Source of the DNA: Muribaculaceae bacterium
GTDB lineage: Bacteria; Bacteroidota; Bacteroidia; Bacteroidales; Muribaculaceae
NCBI GenBank assembly: GCA_009775225.1
Contig: VSPE01000002.1
Location: 1 to 64,000 of the forward strand
Reading direction: 5' to 3'
DNA length: 64,000 nucleotides
Of this stretch, positions 34,387-43,232 are shown in pieces. Positions within the stretch are counted from its first letter, which is position 1; every line of letters begins with the position of its first letter. The notes below the pieces were generated by a model. It had not been told where the DNA came from. It ran no database searches and worked only from the letters and a program-made list of their open reading frames with translations. The position numbers and the translations under genes were made by a program.

Positions 34387-34417
34387 TTCGGAATATCAGT
34401 ATTTTTTGCTAAGTTTG
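34387..34417 (+). promoter_or_regulatory. Promoter of the ATPase/TOPRIM pair
   Basis: TTCG, 19 bases, then TAAGTTTG. The box ends four bases before the ATG, so transcription should start at or next to the start codon and the message is probably leaderless. Confidence 0.65.
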
Positions 34418-34421
34418 CGAT

Positions 34422-35501
34422 ATGATATTAAAGTCCTTTAAATACTCGACCCACGACTGGAGTCTTGACTCTCTGACGATAGGTAAATCCAATCTGATGG
34501 TGGGCAAGAATGCGACAGGAAAGACGCGGACTATGTATGCTTTTGCTCAAATAACGAACCTGCTATCAAAGGCAAAAGACATTGATATTGATGCCAACTT
34601 TTATGCCGAACTTGTGTTCGACGACGAAGGCCACGAGTTAAAGCTGATACTTGAAATCGGAGAAAAAACCATAAAAAAAGAAATACTGAGTATCGACGAC
34701 CAGGTGCTGATATTCCGTAATACCGAGTCAGCTCTAATAGAAGGCGTGCTTGTTGACCCACCCGAGTCAGCCCTGTTATTACATGTACGTCGCGATGTGA
34801 AGGACTTCCCGTATACAGAAAAAATTATAGGTTGGGCCTCCCAATCTGTAATACGCAGTTTTATAGACGTTAATCATCCAACCGAAGAACAACTGTATGA
34901 ACTTGTCGACGGTTTCACCGAAGAAGAACGCAAACACGTTGTCGAAGCAGCCAATAAAATAGGTTTTCCTATTATCGATTTTGATACATTTCCCAAAATG
35001 ATGAAAAGGAAGCTATCCAGCGGCGTAGAGTTTCCTGACATCTATGAAAAGCTGCAGTTTACAGTCTTTACAGAAAAAGATGTAGAACCGATACTGCCTT
35101 TCAAGGCAATGTCGGAAGGAATGCGCCGTACGGTTCTGCTTCTGATACTATTGGAAAAAATCGTGCAGTATAAGTCGGAAGCATTTTTAGTGGTGGACGA
35201 CCTCGGCGAAGGGCTCGACTATACACGCGCCACAAAAGTTGGACGGCTACTGTTCGACACGTGCCGCGAGCATGGCATACAGCTTGTGGCTGCAAGCAAC
35301 GAGGAGTTCATGATGAACATCGTGGACATAGACTGCTGGAATATCCTTGTGCGCCACGGGCAAACGGTGAAGTCTTTTACCAAGGACGACGCGCCGGAGC
35401 TTTTCGAGGAATTCCGTTTTTCGGGGCTTGATAACTTCGATTTCTTTACTTCCGACCGTCTGAACCGTGCATTGAAGGCACACTTCGGCGACAATGAGTG
35501 A
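34422..35501 (+). CDS. AAA/ABC-type ATPase of a two-gene module
   Basis: A 359-residue OLD/RloA-like ATPase (AAA_15/AAA_21 type). Walker A is VGKNATGKT (residues 27-35); an ABC-signature-like LPFKAMSEGMRRT lies near residue 226; Walker B and D-loop are FLVVDDLGEGLD near 255; the switch position reads VAASNEEF with Asn in place of the usual His. Between them is a helical insertion of about 150 residues. Related ATPases are the sensor or chaperone half of defence pairs such as PARIS and AbiL. The 5' half is clearly more AT-rich than flanking genes. It overlaps the next gene by eight bases. Confidence 0.82.
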   Translation: MILKSFKYSTHDWSLDSLTIGKSNLMVGKNATGKTRTMYAFAQITNLLSKAKDIDIDANFYAELVFDDEGHELKLILEIGEKTIKKEILSIDDQVLIFRNTESALIEGVLVDPPESALLLHVRRDVKDFPYTEKIIGWASQSVIRSFIDVNHPTEEQLYELVDGFTEEERKHVVEAANKIGFPIIDFDTFPKMMKRKLSSGVEFPDIYEKLQFTVFTEKDVEPILPFKAMSEGMRRTVLLLILLEKIVQYKSEAFLVVDDLGEGLDYTRATKVGRLLFDTCREHGIQLVAASNEEFMMNIVDIDCWNILVRHGQTVKSFTKDDAPELFEEFRFSGLDNFDFFTSDRLNRALKAHFGDNE

Positions 35502-36231
35502 GAAGATTGCCGTATTTGTAGAGGGCGATACCGAGCTTATATTCGTACGCGAGCTGCTTTGCCGGTGGTATTGCTACGACAGCACCAAGCTTGGTTTCCG
35601 CTGCATACGCCTGCGGGCCAGCGATGTTGACGACGGCTATCCGACACCATACGCTTTCGGTGACGACTCTGCCGCCCACTTCTACGAGATTGTAAATGTG
35701 GGCAACGACAACAGTGTGCTCAGTAAGGCTATCAAGAACGCTCCGCGCTACAGAAATCTCGGCTACTCGAAGATAATAACGCTGCGCGATATGTACTGCA
35801 ACAACTATCACTCGCTGACACGGCGCACGATAATACCTGAAGTTAACCGACGCTTTATCGAAGGGTCGGAAAATACTATACGGGAAAAAGGGTTTGAAAA
35901 TTTCATCTTCAATAATTTCGCCATAATGGAAGTAGAGGCCTGGTTTCTCGGAATGCCGCTCTTCCTCGAAGGCATAGACGAGCGGCTGACATCCGGCTAC
36001 CTCCGCGAAACTCTCGGCTTCGACTGCGACGCCGACCCCGAAACGTGCATATATCACCCCGCCAAGGAACTGGGACTCATTTTCAATCATGTGGGCAGCA
36101 ATTACGACAAGCACCACACCGAGGTACACTCAATAATGTCAAAGCTCGTGCGCGACGATTTCGAATGGCTCGCCATATCGGGAAAATGCGAGTCGTTCGC
36201 CCGATTTATAGGGCATCTGACAAGCGCATGA
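35494..36231 (+). CDS. TOPRIM/DUF4276-like protein of a two-gene module
   Basis: A 245-residue protein. The N terminus IAVFVEGDTELIFVREL places E10 and E14 in the VEGxTE motif of TOPRIM-type proteins (RloB, DUF4276 and DUF4435 groups). A strand with an Asp follows near residue 98 (KIITLRDMYCNN), and FAIMEVEAWFLGMP near residue 148 matches the conserved acidic E-x-W segment of DUF4276. These acids would bind metal for cleavage of nucleic acid. The eight-base overlap with the ATPase gene indicates a fixed pair. Function as a phage-defence effector is inference from this architecture. Confidence 0.65.
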   Translation: MSEKIAVFVEGDTELIFVRELLCRWYCYDSTKLGFRCIRLRASDVDDGYPTPYAFGDDSAAHFYEIVNVGNDNSVLSKAIKNAPRYRNLGYSKIITLRDMYCNNYHSLTRRTIIPEVNRRFIEGSENTIREKGFENFIFNNFAIMEVEAWFLGMPLFLEGIDERLTSGYLRETLGFDCDADPETCIYHPAKELGLIFNHVGSNYDKHHTEVHSIMSKLVRDDFEWLAISGKCESFARFIGHLTSA

Positions 36232-36286
36232 AATCCTTTTGCAATTTTTAATATACCTGTGCAGAAAATGTGCACACAAAAAGGAT

Positions 36287-36294
36287 TAACTTTG
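36287..36294 (+). promoter_or_regulatory. -7 box of recA
   Basis: TAACTTTG, with the ATG 27 bases further on. Just upstream TGTGCAGAAAATGTGCACA contains TGTGCA twice in direct order, which might be an operator. No standard LexA box is seen. Confidence 0.55.
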
Positions 36295-36320
36295 CATCAG
36301 AAACAAAAAAACACACTATA

Positions 36321-37517
36321 ATGGCAAAAAAAGAAAGCAGCAAAAAAGGCGCCGACAAGGGCGCTGAAAAAGACCCTCAGGCAGCGCGCATGGAGGCACT
36401 CGCCCAGGCTATGGGCCGCATCGAGAAGGCTTACGGCCGCGGTGCGATAATGAAGCTCGGCGACGATGTAATAGAGGATATAGAGGTGATACCTACGGGT
36501 TCTATCAGCCTAAACTACGCCCTCGGCGTGGGTGGCTATCCCCGCGGCCGCATCATCGAGATTTATGGCCCGGAGTCGTCGGGTAAGACCACTCTTGCCA
36601 TTCATGCGATAGCCGAGGCCCAGAAGCGCGGCGGTATAGCGGCGATGATTGACGCGGAGCACGCGTTCGACCGCTTCTATGCCCAGCAGCTCGGTGTTGA
36701 TATCAACAATCTTCTTATCTCGCAGCCCGACAATGGCGAACAGGCACTCGAAATTGCCGAGCAGCTGATACGGTCGTCGGCAGTGGATATTATCGTGGTG
36801 GACTCTGTGGCAGCTCTTACGCCCAAGAGCGAAATCGAGGGCGAGATGGGTGACCGCAACATGGGTCTTCAGGCACGCCTTATGTCGCAGGCCATGCGCA
36901 AGCTTACGGGTACGATAGCCCGCACCAACACTACCTGTATCTTTATCAATCAGCTTCGCGAGAAGATAGGCCAGATGTTCGGACCGACCGAGACAACAAC
37001 GGGCGGTAACGCTCTTAAGTTCTACGCTTCGGTGCGTATCGACATCCGCTCGCGCAATCCGATTAAGGACGGCGAAGATGTTCTCGGCAAGCGCGCGTTT
37101 ATCAAGGTGGTAAAGAACAAGGTGGCTCCTCCTTTCCGCCGCGCCGAGTTCGATATCATGTTCGGCGAAGGTATCTCCAAGGCCGGCGAAATTCTTGATT
37201 TGGGCGTGGACTACGACATCATCAAGAAGAGCGGCTCGTGGTTCAGCTACAATGGCAACAAGATTGCCCAGGGCCGCGACTCCGCCAAGGCTGTAATACA
37301 GGATAATCCCGAGCTTGCCGAGGAACTCGAGGCCGCCATTATGGAGGCTCTGCGCGCCGACGACAAGAAGCCGGCAAAAGCGGCCAAGGGCGGCAAGGGT
37401 TCAAAGGCCCCGAAAGCCGACGATGATGCCCCCGAAGCTGATGCAGAACAGGATAACGAATCGCTGTTCGACGACGATGAGCTGAACGATGAGTTCTCTA
37501 TCGAAGAGGATATTTAG
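36321..37517 (+). CDS. recA: Recombinase RecA
   Basis: A 398-residue DNA strand-exchange and SOS co-protease protein. Walker A GPESSGKT lies at about residues 83-90, MIDAEHAF and VVDSVAALTPKSEIEGEMGD follow, and loop L2 is QLREKIGQMFGPTETTTGGNALKFY. The core is normal, but both ends are extended: a Lys-rich start (MAKKESSKKGADKGAEKD) and a long tail that is Lys/Ala-rich and then very acidic (SLFDDDELNDEF). The ATG at MAKKES lies after the -7 box; an earlier in-frame ATG precedes the promoter and is unlikely. It follows the ATPase/TOPRIM pair by about 90 bases. Confidence 0.97.
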   Translation: MAKKESSKKGADKGAEKDPQAARMEALAQAMGRIEKAYGRGAIMKLGDDVIEDIEVIPTGSISLNYALGVGGYPRGRIIEIYGPESSGKTTLAIHAIAEAQKRGGIAAMIDAEHAFDRFYAQQLGVDINNLLISQPDNGEQALEIAEQLIRSSAVDIIVVDSVAALTPKSEIEGEMGDRNMGLQARLMSQAMRKLTGTIARTNTTCIFINQLREKIGQMFGPTETTTGGNALKFYASVRIDIRSRNPIKDGEDVLGKRAFIKVVKNKVAPPFRRAEFDIMFGEGISKAGEILDLGVDYDIIKKSGSWFSYNGNKIAQGRDSAKAVIQDNPELAEELEAAIMEALRADDKKPAKAAKGGKGSKAPKADDDAPEADAEQDNESLFDDDELNDEFSIEEDI

Positions 37518-37544
37518 AGATTTAATACTACTACTATAAATGAA

Positions 37545-37590
37545 GCAGTGCCGACGCTCGCGATACGGGAGCGCCGGCACTGTTTGCATT
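37545..37590. terminator. Terminator between recA and the efflux operon
   Basis: CAGTGCCGACGCT and AGCGCCGGCACTG form a 13-bp stem with one mismatch, followed by a T-rich stretch on the plus strand. It lies between two convergent units and may serve both. Confidence 0.65.
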
Positions 37591-37599
37591 TTAAGTCTG

Positions 37600-38898
37600 T
37601 CAGTCGGCTTTGTTGTAGAAGGCGAGGATGCGGGCGCGTAGAATTGTCTCGAATCTTGCCTGTACGAAGTCGGCGAGCGAAGATGTGTAGTCGGACTTCG
37701 CTTTCTCGAACTCGGTAGCGTTTGCGCGTCCGTTGTCGAACTTCAGCTGCATGGCTTCGAAGGCAGCCTTAGTAGAGGCCACAGCCACCTGCGCGGCGCT
37801 CTGCTTCTTGAGCGAGGCCACGGCCTGTGTATGGGCCTGCGTTATGGCCTTATAGAGGCGGTTGCGGGCGTCGTCGAGCTGAAGCTGCACGTTCTGCTGC
37901 TGGATACGGGCACGGCGCACCGAGTTGCGTGTGGAGAAGGCGTCGAAAATGGGTACAGACACCGAGAAGCCTATTGATTTGGCGAAGTTGTGGCGCATCT
38001 GTTCTGCGAAGCGCTCGTTGGAAAATCCCGAAGTCTTGTAGTAGTTCGTGCCTATGCCGGCGTTGAAGGACAGAGTAGGGATGTATGCCGACTTGGCAAC
38101 GGCGACGTTCTGCTCGGCGGCTTCGTTTTCGAGTACGCCCGCCCTAATAGAGTGGTTGTAGCGCATGGCGTTGGCGAATACTTCGTCGGGCGATAGGAGA
38201 GGTATATCCTCATCGTCGAGAGGAGCGATGTCGAAATGCTCGTCGGCGGGAAGGTTGAGGAGCTGAGCGAGGTCGAGAAGCGCTATTATGCTGTCGTTCT
38301 CGGCGTTTACCACGCTCAGCTCGTCCTGGCTTACCTGAGCGAGAGCTTCGTGAATGTCGAGCTCGGCAATCTTTCCAGCTTCCACAAGCTCGCGACGGCG
38401 CTCCAGCTCACGCTGCGAAATGCCGAGGCGTATGCGTGCCACACCGAGCATCTCTCGGGCGTAGAGCGCCTGAAGGTATTGTGATATGACGTTGAGTGTA
38501 ACGTCGTCTTTTGTGGCTTCGGAGCGCTCGAGAATTGCCTTTAGAGCCGTGCGCGAGTATCGCAGGCCGCGCACTGCCGCGAGACCCTGGAATACAGGGA
38601 GCTGGAGCTGCGCGCCTACCGAGAAAGACTGTGTGTTGCGGTTGGCGTATGTGTTGTCGGCAGTAAGGCCTCGACCGAAGTTGAAGCTCTGTGAGGCGTA
38701 GCCGCTTAGCTGAGGCAGGAAGCGGTCTTTTGCGGCGGTGACGTCCAGCTCGCCCTGACGGGCGCTGAGGATGCTCTGCTTTACCTCGATGTTGTGTTCT
38801 ACAGCGTATTCTACGCAGCTGTCGAGCGACCACTGCCGGGCAGATGCCGAAGCCGTGGCGGCCACAATTATTGCGGCAGCGAGGGTGTATGCTTTCAT
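37600..38898 (-). CDS. TolC-family outer membrane efflux protein
   Basis: A 432-residue protein with a signal peptide (MKAYTLAAAIIVAATASASA) and the two-repeat TolC layout: WSLDSCVEYAVEHNIEV at the start, GYASQSFNFGRGLT and GAQLQLPVFQGL, then PTLSFNAGIGTNYYK and GFSVSVPIFDAFSTRNSVRRA. It forms the outer-membrane channel of the export complex made with the adaptor and the two ABC permeases upstream. It is the last gene of the operon, two bases after the adaptor stop. Confidence 0.92.
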   Translation of the reverse strand: MKAYTLAAAIIVAATASASARQWSLDSCVEYAVEHNIEVKQSILSARQGELDVTAAKDRFLPQLSGYASQSFNFGRGLTADNTYANRNTQSFSVGAQLQLPVFQGLAAVRGLRYSRTALKAILERSEATKDDVTLNVISQYLQALYAREMLGVARIRLGISQRELERRRELVEAGKIAELDIHEALAQVSQDELSVVNAENDSIIALLDLAQLLNLPADEHFDIAPLDDEDIPLLSPDEVFANAMRYNHSIRAGVLENEAAEQNVAVAKSAYIPTLSFNAGIGTNYYKTSGFSNERFAEQMRHNFAKSIGFSVSVPIFDAFSTRNSVRRARIQQQNVQLQLDDARNRLYKAITQAHTQAVASLKKQSAAQVAVASTKAAFEAMQLKFDNGRANATEFEKAKSDYTSSLADFVQARFETILRARILAFYNKAD

Positions 38899-38900
38899 GG

Positions 38901-39995
38901 TCAGTTAAGTTTTGCGGCACGTATAACGGCTGTCGAGTCGATGCCTTCCTTCACTTCAATTTTTATGCCGTCGCTGAGACCTGTGGTTACGGCAGTGCGC
39001 GAGAACACGGGTTCGGGCACGGTGTCGGTGCGGAGATACACGAATGTGCTGTCGCCTACAAATGTGACAACGCTCTCGGGCACGGTGAGTACATTCTCGG
39101 CTTTGGCGAGTGTGACGGTAGCGTTTGCGCTGTATCCCGCGCGGAGCCCTTCGGAACTGTCGAGGCAGAGGGCTGCCTTAATCTCGAATGTGTTTGCACC
39201 GCCTGAGTCGTTGCCCTTGGGCGATATGTATTCAATGGTAGCTGAGGGGGCAAGTTCGGGCATAGCGCCTATGGCAATACTCATTGGCATGCCCACACGG
39301 AGGAGTCCGACCTCAGTCTCGTCGACATTGCCTTTGAAAATGAGGTTGTTCATGTCGGCGATAGTGGCTACGGTAGTGCCGTCGTTCATTGTGTTTGCCT
39401 GAATAACCGAAGAGCCTACTTTTACGGGGACGTCGAGGATAAGACCTGTGATAGTGGCTCTTACGAGGGTATTGCTTTCGGCGGCGTTGTACTGCGAGAC
39501 ACCTTCGCGTACAATTTTATATGCGTCGTTAGCGGCGGCAAGCTCTTCGGCAGCGGTTAGGTATGTCTTTTCGGAGGTTTCGTATTCCTCTCTCGAAATC
39601 ACTTTTTTCTCATACAGCGCCTTGTCGCGGTTGTACTTTGTGCTTGCGTCGTCGAGGCTAATCTGCGCGTTTTTGATACGGCTCTGAGCCGACGAAAGCG
39701 AAGAAGCATCGGGGATGACCTTAATTCGGGCTATAACGTCGCCCTCGTGCACGAAGTCGCCTGCTTCTACAGCAATCTCGCTTATGATGCCTGAAATCTG
39801 CGGTTTGATTTCAATCTCGTCTCGCGGCTCTATTTTGCCGGTGAGAACTGTGGCGCGCTCTATTGTCGCCCTTTCGGGAACGCACGTGGCATAGACTTCT
39901 TTCTCACCTTTTGAGTTGAGGTAGAGGAAGACAAAGGTGCTGACAAACATCAGGGCTATCACCACCCAAAGTAAGATTTTGAATACTTTTTTCAT
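38901..39995 (-). CDS. Periplasmic adaptor (MacA/HlyD-like membrane fusion protein)
   Basis: A 364-residue membrane-fusion protein with one N-terminal anchor (ILLWVVIALMFVSTFVFLYL), a lipoyl-like half motif (EIEIKPQISGIISEIAVEAGDFVHEGDVIARI), a coiled-coil hairpin (ALYEKKVISREEYETSEKTYLTAAEELAAA), the second lipoyl half (LVRATITGLILDVPVKVGSSV) and beta-barrel and membrane-proximal domains. Together with the ABC permeases, ATPase and TolC protein it completes a MacAB-TolC-type tripartite pump. Substrate unknown: drugs, peptides, toxins or lipids are all known for this class. Confidence 0.92.
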   Translation of the reverse strand: MKKVFKILLWVVIALMFVSTFVFLYLNSKGEKEVYATCVPERATIERATVLTGKIEPRDEIEIKPQISGIISEIAVEAGDFVHEGDVIARIKVIPDASSLSSAQSRIKNAQISLDDASTKYNRDKALYEKKVISREEYETSEKTYLTAAEELAAANDAYKIVREGVSQYNAAESNTLVRATITGLILDVPVKVGSSVIQANTMNDGTTVATIADMNNLIFKGNVDETEVGLLRVGMPMSIAIGAMPELAPSATIEYISPKGNDSGGANTFEIKAALCLDSSEGLRAGYSANATVTLAKAENVLTVPESVVTFVGDSTFVYLRTDTVPEPVFSRTAVTTGLSDGIKIEVKEGIDSTAVIRAAKLN

Positions 39996-40016
39996 TTCGT
40001 TATGTGTCGATTGTAG

Positions 40017-41264
40017 TTATTTGTCGCGTATTGCTTCGATGGGTTTAATTTGCATGGCCTTGACGGCAGGGAGAGTTCCGGCGGCAGAGCCGAGGACGAA
40101 GAATGTAGCCACGATGCCTATGGCAGTGACGAAATGCAGCTCAAATCCGGCTTTTCCGAGTGTGGGGCTTATGGTGAGCGTGTCGGCGATGCCGAGCACC
40201 AGAGCCGCGAAGCACACCCCTGCGGTTCCGGCCACAAGTGTGAGCAGTATACTCTCGGAGAGCACCTGCACGGTGATGTCGGCCGGCTTGGCGCCTATGG
40301 CACGCCGTATGCCGAACTCGTGAGTGCGCTCCTTCACTATAATCCACATGATGTTTCCCACGCCTATAACGCCGGCCATGAGCGAGCCGAGGCCCACGAA
40401 GAAAGCCAGAATAGTGATGCCGAGGAAGAGATTGTCGACCATGCGGAAATTCTCGGAAATATCCATGAAGCTGACGGCTCTCTCGTCGTCGGGATGAATG
40501 GCGTGGTTGGCAGACAGCACACGGCGTATGGCGGGTTCGTTGTCAGATGGCGTGTATCCTGCCGGGGCCGTGTACATGAAGAAGCCGATTGTGTTGCCGG
40601 TGTTGAAGGCCCGGCGCATTGTGGAGGAGGGGAGAATGAAAGAGTCGTCGATGCGTCCGCCAATAGAAGCGTTGGACTTCTGTCCGGCCACACCAATCAC
40701 GCGGAAGTATATGCCGTTGAGGCTTACGAATTTGCCAATGGGAGAGTCCTGGCCGAAGAGGTCGGCGGCACGGTTGCGCCCTATCACCATTACTTTCCGT
40801 GAGCCAGCCACGTCGGAGTCGTTTATAAATCGGCCTTCGTACATCACGGGAATGGAGATGTTGGCGTAGGAGCCTTCCACACCGAGCGCCGTGCCGGTTT
40901 TCTTTTTGGTGCCGTATACGGCAGTGGCCGAGCCGGCGTTTACTTCGGAAGAGTATTCGATAGCGGGGGCTGCACGCCGAATGGCTTCGACATCCTGCAC
41001 GGTCATGTTCCAGTGCGAGCCCTTGTTGAAGCCCCGGTACGAAATCGAACGAACGTCGGAGAATACGCCGCCGAGGTTTGTGGCAAATCCTGCGAAGTTC
41101 CGTCGCATCAGACCTTCGAAGCCGTTGGCTCCGCCCCAGAGCATGGCGAGCATAGCGGTGCCCCAGAAAATGCCGAAGGCGGTGAGGAAGGTGCGGGTCT
41201 TGTTTCGGGCGAGAGTGGCTACTATCTCGCGCCAGTTTTCGGGGTCAAAGATAGCGATTTTCAT
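40017..41264 (-). CDS. MacB-type ABC transporter permease (second)
   Basis: A 415-residue membrane protein with the MacB/FtsX layout: one N-terminal membrane segment (TRTFLTAFGIFWGTAMLAMLW), a periplasmic MacB_PCD domain of about 230 residues, and three C-terminal segments in the FtsX domain (FLGITILAFFVGLGSLMAGVIGVGNIMWIIVKERTHEFGIRRAIGAKP). Its start overlaps the stop of the first permease gene by four bases. Two permeases and one ATPase suggest a heterodimeric transporter. Confidence 0.92.
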   Translation of the reverse strand: MKIAIFDPENWREIVATLARNKTRTFLTAFGIFWGTAMLAMLWGGANGFEGLMRRNFAGFATNLGGVFSDVRSISYRGFNKGSHWNMTVQDVEAIRRAAPAIEYSSEVNAGSATAVYGTKKKTGTALGVEGSYANISIPVMYEGRFINDSDVAGSRKVMVIGRNRAADLFGQDSPIGKFVSLNGIYFRVIGVAGQKSNASIGGRIDDSFILPSSTMRRAFNTGNTIGFFMYTAPAGYTPSDNEPAIRRVLSANHAIHPDDERAVSFMDISENFRMVDNLFLGITILAFFVGLGSLMAGVIGVGNIMWIIVKERTHEFGIRRAIGAKPADITVQVLSESILLTLVAGTAGVCFAALVLGIADTLTISPTLGKAGFELHFVTAIGIVATFFVLGSAAGTLPAVKAMQIKPIEAIRDK

Positions 41265-42472
41265 TCGTCACGGAGAGCTTCTACGGGTTTTACTTTTATT
41301 GCCTTGAGTGCAGGGAAGAGACCTGCGAGAGTTCCGGCGATGACGAGCGCCACCGTTACCTCCACGGCGATAGAGATGTCTACGGTAGGATTGCGCAGGG
41401 CATCGGACTGCCCGAAGAAAATGTTGATTACCTGCAAGACCACCATGCCGAGGAATACACCGATATACCCGAATAGCGCCGTGATGGCCACACTCTCGGC
41501 GAGAACCTGCGCGAGTATGCTTCGTGGCTTTGCACCGATTGCGCGTCGTATGCCAATCTCGTGTGTGCGCTCACGCACCGACACGAACATGATGTTGCTC
41601 ACGCCCACAATACCCGACAGGAGTGTGAATATGCCTATAATCCATACCGCGAGGTTGAGGTATCCCAGACCGGCGCGGTTGGTGAGGTAGTCGGTGAAGC
41701 GGTTCCACGTCCAGAGGGCGCTTTGGTCGTCGGGAGAGAACTGATGCTCTCTGGCGAGCGATGCGCGCATAATGCGCTCGGCCTCGATGCCGTCTTCTTC
41801 GGTAGACATGTTCTCGACTGTCACGTCGAGCTGGTATGTGTCGTTGCTGTATCCTGTTATTGCCTTGTAGGTGGTGTATGGCGCGTAAGAGTCGGTGCGC
41901 CAATCGTGGTCGTAAACCCCGACGACCGTCCAGGCCAGGCCGAGCGAGCTTACAGTGCCTCCCACGGCTTTTTCCTCGTCGCCGAAAAGGAGTGCGGCGT
42001 TGGTGCGGTGGAGTACCACCGAGCGGCGCAGGCCTGAGATGTCGGGGGTGTTGATGAAGCGTCCGTAGAGCATGGTGAGCCTGTCGGAAGATTCGACCTG
42101 GGGGAAGACCGCCGACAGGCCGGTGATGAAATCGCGGGAGGTGACAATCTTTGCGGTATCGGCGCGGGCGAAGGCCACGACCGACGACACATTCGGGTTG
42201 TCGTGCATAATGGCGTCGATGTCGGACGTACGGGGCTGAATTCTGCGGCCTTCCTTATATCCCTTATATGGCATGGAGGTATAGCTGCCCCACACCGAGA
42301 TACGGTTGCTGCTGTCTTCGGCACCGTAGTTGAAGGCGTTCACCACACCTCTTGCAGCGCCGAGCAGCACGATGAGCATGAAAATGCCCCATGCCACCGC
42401 CAGGCCGGTGAGGGCGGTGCGCAGACGGTTGTTGCGCAGCGTCTGCCCTATTTCGCGTATCAGGTCAAGCAT
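41261..42472 (-). CDS. MacB-type ABC transporter permease (first)
   Basis: A 403-residue homologue of the next gene, with the same layout: LRTALTGLAVAWGIFMLIVLLG at the N terminus, a periplasmic MacB_PCD domain, and three C-terminal membrane segments with IVGVSNIMFVSVRERTHEIGIRRAIGAKP. The ATG at MLDLIREIG is preferred, since it overlaps the ATPase stop by eight bases; a longer start would lie deep within the ATPase gene. The pair probably form a heterodimer. Confidence 0.92.
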   Translation of the reverse strand: MLDLIREIGQTLRNNRLRTALTGLAVAWGIFMLIVLLGAARGVVNAFNYGAEDSSNRISVWGSYTSMPYKGYKEGRRIQPRTSDIDAIMHDNPNVSSVVAFARADTAKIVTSRDFITGLSAVFPQVESSDRLTMLYGRFINTPDISGLRRSVVLHRTNAALLFGDEEKAVGGTVSSLGLAWTVVGVYDHDWRTDSYAPYTTYKAITGYSNDTYQLDVTVENMSTEEDGIEAERIMRASLAREHQFSPDDQSALWTWNRFTDYLTNRAGLGYLNLAVWIIGIFTLLSGIVGVSNIMFVSVRERTHEIGIRRAIGAKPRSILAQVLAESVAITALFGYIGVFLGMVVLQVINIFFGQSDALRNPTVDISIAVEVTVALVIAGTLAGLFPALKAIKVKPVEALRDE

Positions 42473-43136
42473 TTTGGGGAGTGATTTGGCCGTCGACGAT
42501 GCGGATGATACGGTTTGTGGACTCTCCGACGCCGGGGTCGTGAGTGACAATAACAACAGTCATGCCATCGGCGTTGAGCTGCCTGAACACTTCCATTACT
42601 TCTTTTGAAGTGTGTGAGTCGAGAGCGCCCGTAGGCTCGTCGGCAAGTATTATGGCCGGATTTGTAACGAGTGCCCTGGCGATTGCCACTCGCTGCTTCT
42701 GACCGCCGGAAAGCTCTCCGGGGAGGTGGTGCGCCCTGTCGGCGAGGCCCATTCTCTCGAGCTGCTCCATGGCGAGAGCGTTTCGGCGCCGGCGGCCGAT
42801 GCCCTGATAGAAGAGTGGCAGAGCCACGTTCTCGAGCGCGTTTTTATAGCTTATGAGGTTGAACGACTGGAACACAAATCCGATGAGGCGGTTTCGCAGC
42901 TCTGCGGCACGGTTCTCGCCGAGGTCTTTGATTAGCTTTCCGTCGAGGATATACTCTCCGCTGTCATAGTTATCGAGAATACCGAGGATGTTTAGCAGGG
43001 TGGACTTTCCCGAGCCGGAAGCACCCATTATCGACACTAATTCGCCGCGTTCGATGTCAAGGTTAATATCCTTCAGCACATGCAGCGGCACGGCTCCGGG
43101 GTAAGTCTTGTTGATGTTGCGTAATGTGATAATCAT
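42465..43136 (-). CDS. MacB/LolD-type ABC transporter ATP-binding protein
   Basis: A 223-residue stand-alone ATPase that powers the permease pair. Walker A GASGSGKST lies at residues 38-46, the Q-loop GFVFQSFNLI follows, then the signature LSGGQKQRVAIARAL, Walker B IILADEPTGALD and the switch His in IVTHDPGV. Family members (MacB, LolD, FtsE) drive mechanotransmission, not transport across the inner membrane. First gene of the operon ATPase-permease-permease-adaptor-TolC. It diverges from the HAD gene. Confidence 0.95.
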   Translation of the reverse strand: MIITLRNINKTYPGAVPLHVLKDINLDIERGELVSIMGASGSGKSTLLNILGILDNYDSGEYILDGKLIKDLGENRAAELRNRLIGFVFQSFNLISYKNALENVALPLFYQGIGRRRRNALAMEQLERMGLADRAHHLPGELSGGQKQRVAIARALVTNPAIILADEPTGALDSHTSKEVMEVFRQLNADGMTVVIVTHDPGVGESTNRIIRIVDGQITPQNA

Positions 43137-43203
43137 TGCAGAGATTGTAGATGTTTTATATTATATAGACGCATCCATTCAGGCATTATTACACACTTTT
43201 TAT

Positions 43204-43211
43204 TATTTTTG
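43204..43211 (+). promoter_or_regulatory. -7 box of HAD gene
   Basis: TATTTTTG, about 21 bases before the ATG. The -33 element is unclear. Confidence 0.5.
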
Positions 43212-43232
43212 CAAAAAATTCTACGTACGTAT

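Noticed and set aside
36255..36276. TGTGCA direct repeats upstream of recA considered as a LexA operator
   Set aside because: The two TGTGCA words are in direct, not inverted, order, and the site matches no LexA consensus I know; kept only as a remark in the recA promoter entry.
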